A DNA stretch of 64,000 nucleotides, taken from positions 90,553,908 through 90,617,907 of the forward strand of contig OX457036.1 in assembly GCA_949752735.1 (NCBI GenBank). Reading direction: 5' to 3'. Position 1 is the first letter of the stretch. Every line of letters starts with the position of its first letter. This document shows, one piece after another, positions 63,744 through 64,000 of the stretch. The position numbers and the translations under genes were made by a program. Source of the DNA: Lumbricus terrestris. Taxonomy: Eukaryota > Annelida > Clitellata > Crassiclitellata > Lumbricidae. The notes below the pieces were generated by a model. The model saw nothing but the letters and a program-made list of their open reading frames with translations. It had not been told where the DNA came from and did not search any database.

Positions 63744-64000
63744 GCGGGCATACAGTGTATACTGCAGGCTAAACTCTCCTCTGGGAAAAACCGGCATCCT
63801 ATAGGGCCTATAGGCCTACTCACCTCCCGAAAACCAGGGCATGCGCAGGTAAACCAGGGTACACGCGGTTATTTAGATGTATTTTCCCTGAAATTCGGAG
63901 TGAATGGCTAAAAGAAGGTCAGCAGTTTTTTCGACGGGAAAACTGGAGAAACACCACCCCTCCCCTCCCAATCAAATCCTGGCCACGGTCTTGATAGGCG
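63744..64000. mobile_element. Partial repeat related to 46011-46365, running off the edge
   Basis: TACGCGGGCATACAGTGTAT and later CTACTCACCTCC match the element at about 46053. The GAAGGTCAGCAGTTTTTTCG and TCCTGGCCACG parts near the end look like the terminal region of a CCTGGC-ended TIR element. Truncated by the window. Confidence 0.4.

Overview
The window looks like accessory, repeat-dominated DNA from an animal genome, most likely a marine invertebrate deuterostome such as an echinoderm or hemichordate. The grounds are introns and tRNA-derived SINEs, many hAT, LINE and LTR elements, a Gmr1-type Ty3/gypsy element (a lineage known mainly from deuterostomes), an animal-type GT11 fucosyltransferase, very abundant dinucleotide to tetranucleotide repeats, and a strong excess of the palindrome TAGGCCTA. 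No bacterial operon, rRNA, tRNA gene or CRISPR array is visible. The species is inferred, not shown.

Layout. 0-3.5 kb: a LINE 3' end, then a GT11 alpha-1,2-fucosyltransferase-like gene on the minus strand. It is cut near its 3' end by a 970-bp hAT element with perfect 12-bp terminal inverted repeats (TIRs) and an 8-bp target-site duplication (TSD). 3.5-6.4 kb: a LINE fragment containing a 1.4-kb hAT, which itself contains a MITE, then a TIR element. 7-12 kb: a TAG/GGTAGT microsatellite, an 81-nt perfect palindrome, and nested TIR elements carrying an OTU-protease-like exon and inverted SINEs. 13-19.5 kb: simple repeats, a MITE and a mariner-like remnant. 19.9-21.1 kb: the only other good host-gene candidate, a GC-rich 390-codon ORF on the minus strand. 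21-31 kb: simple repeats, nested hATs (25.4-26.6 kb), a possible Helitron and LINE pieces.

31.3-44.2 kb: a satellite of about 47-bp monomers, split by a complete 7.4-kb LTR retrotransposon (33778-41189). Its two 1020-bp LTRs appear identical by eye, it has a 5-bp TSD, and it has one uninterrupted 1622-aa Gag-Pol ORF with integrase placed before reverse transcriptase. 44.3-53.1 kb: an island of very dense simple repeats (GACA/CTGT, AT, TTA, CT, TGG, CTC, ATC). 52.5-60.9 kb: a SINE whose 3' tail matches the local LINE, a 5'-truncated L2/CR1-like LINE, hAT elements, and a LINE with an intact 706-aa reverse-transcriptase ORF. 61-64 kb: MITEs and a second copy of the TIR element seen at 5.9 kb.

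The genes do not form a pathway. The coherent theme is transposition: autonomous-looking elements (the Gmr1-like element and the LINE at 58.5-61 kb) sit beside dependants (MITEs, SINEs) that share their ends, and one host enzyme gene has been broken by a recent insertion.
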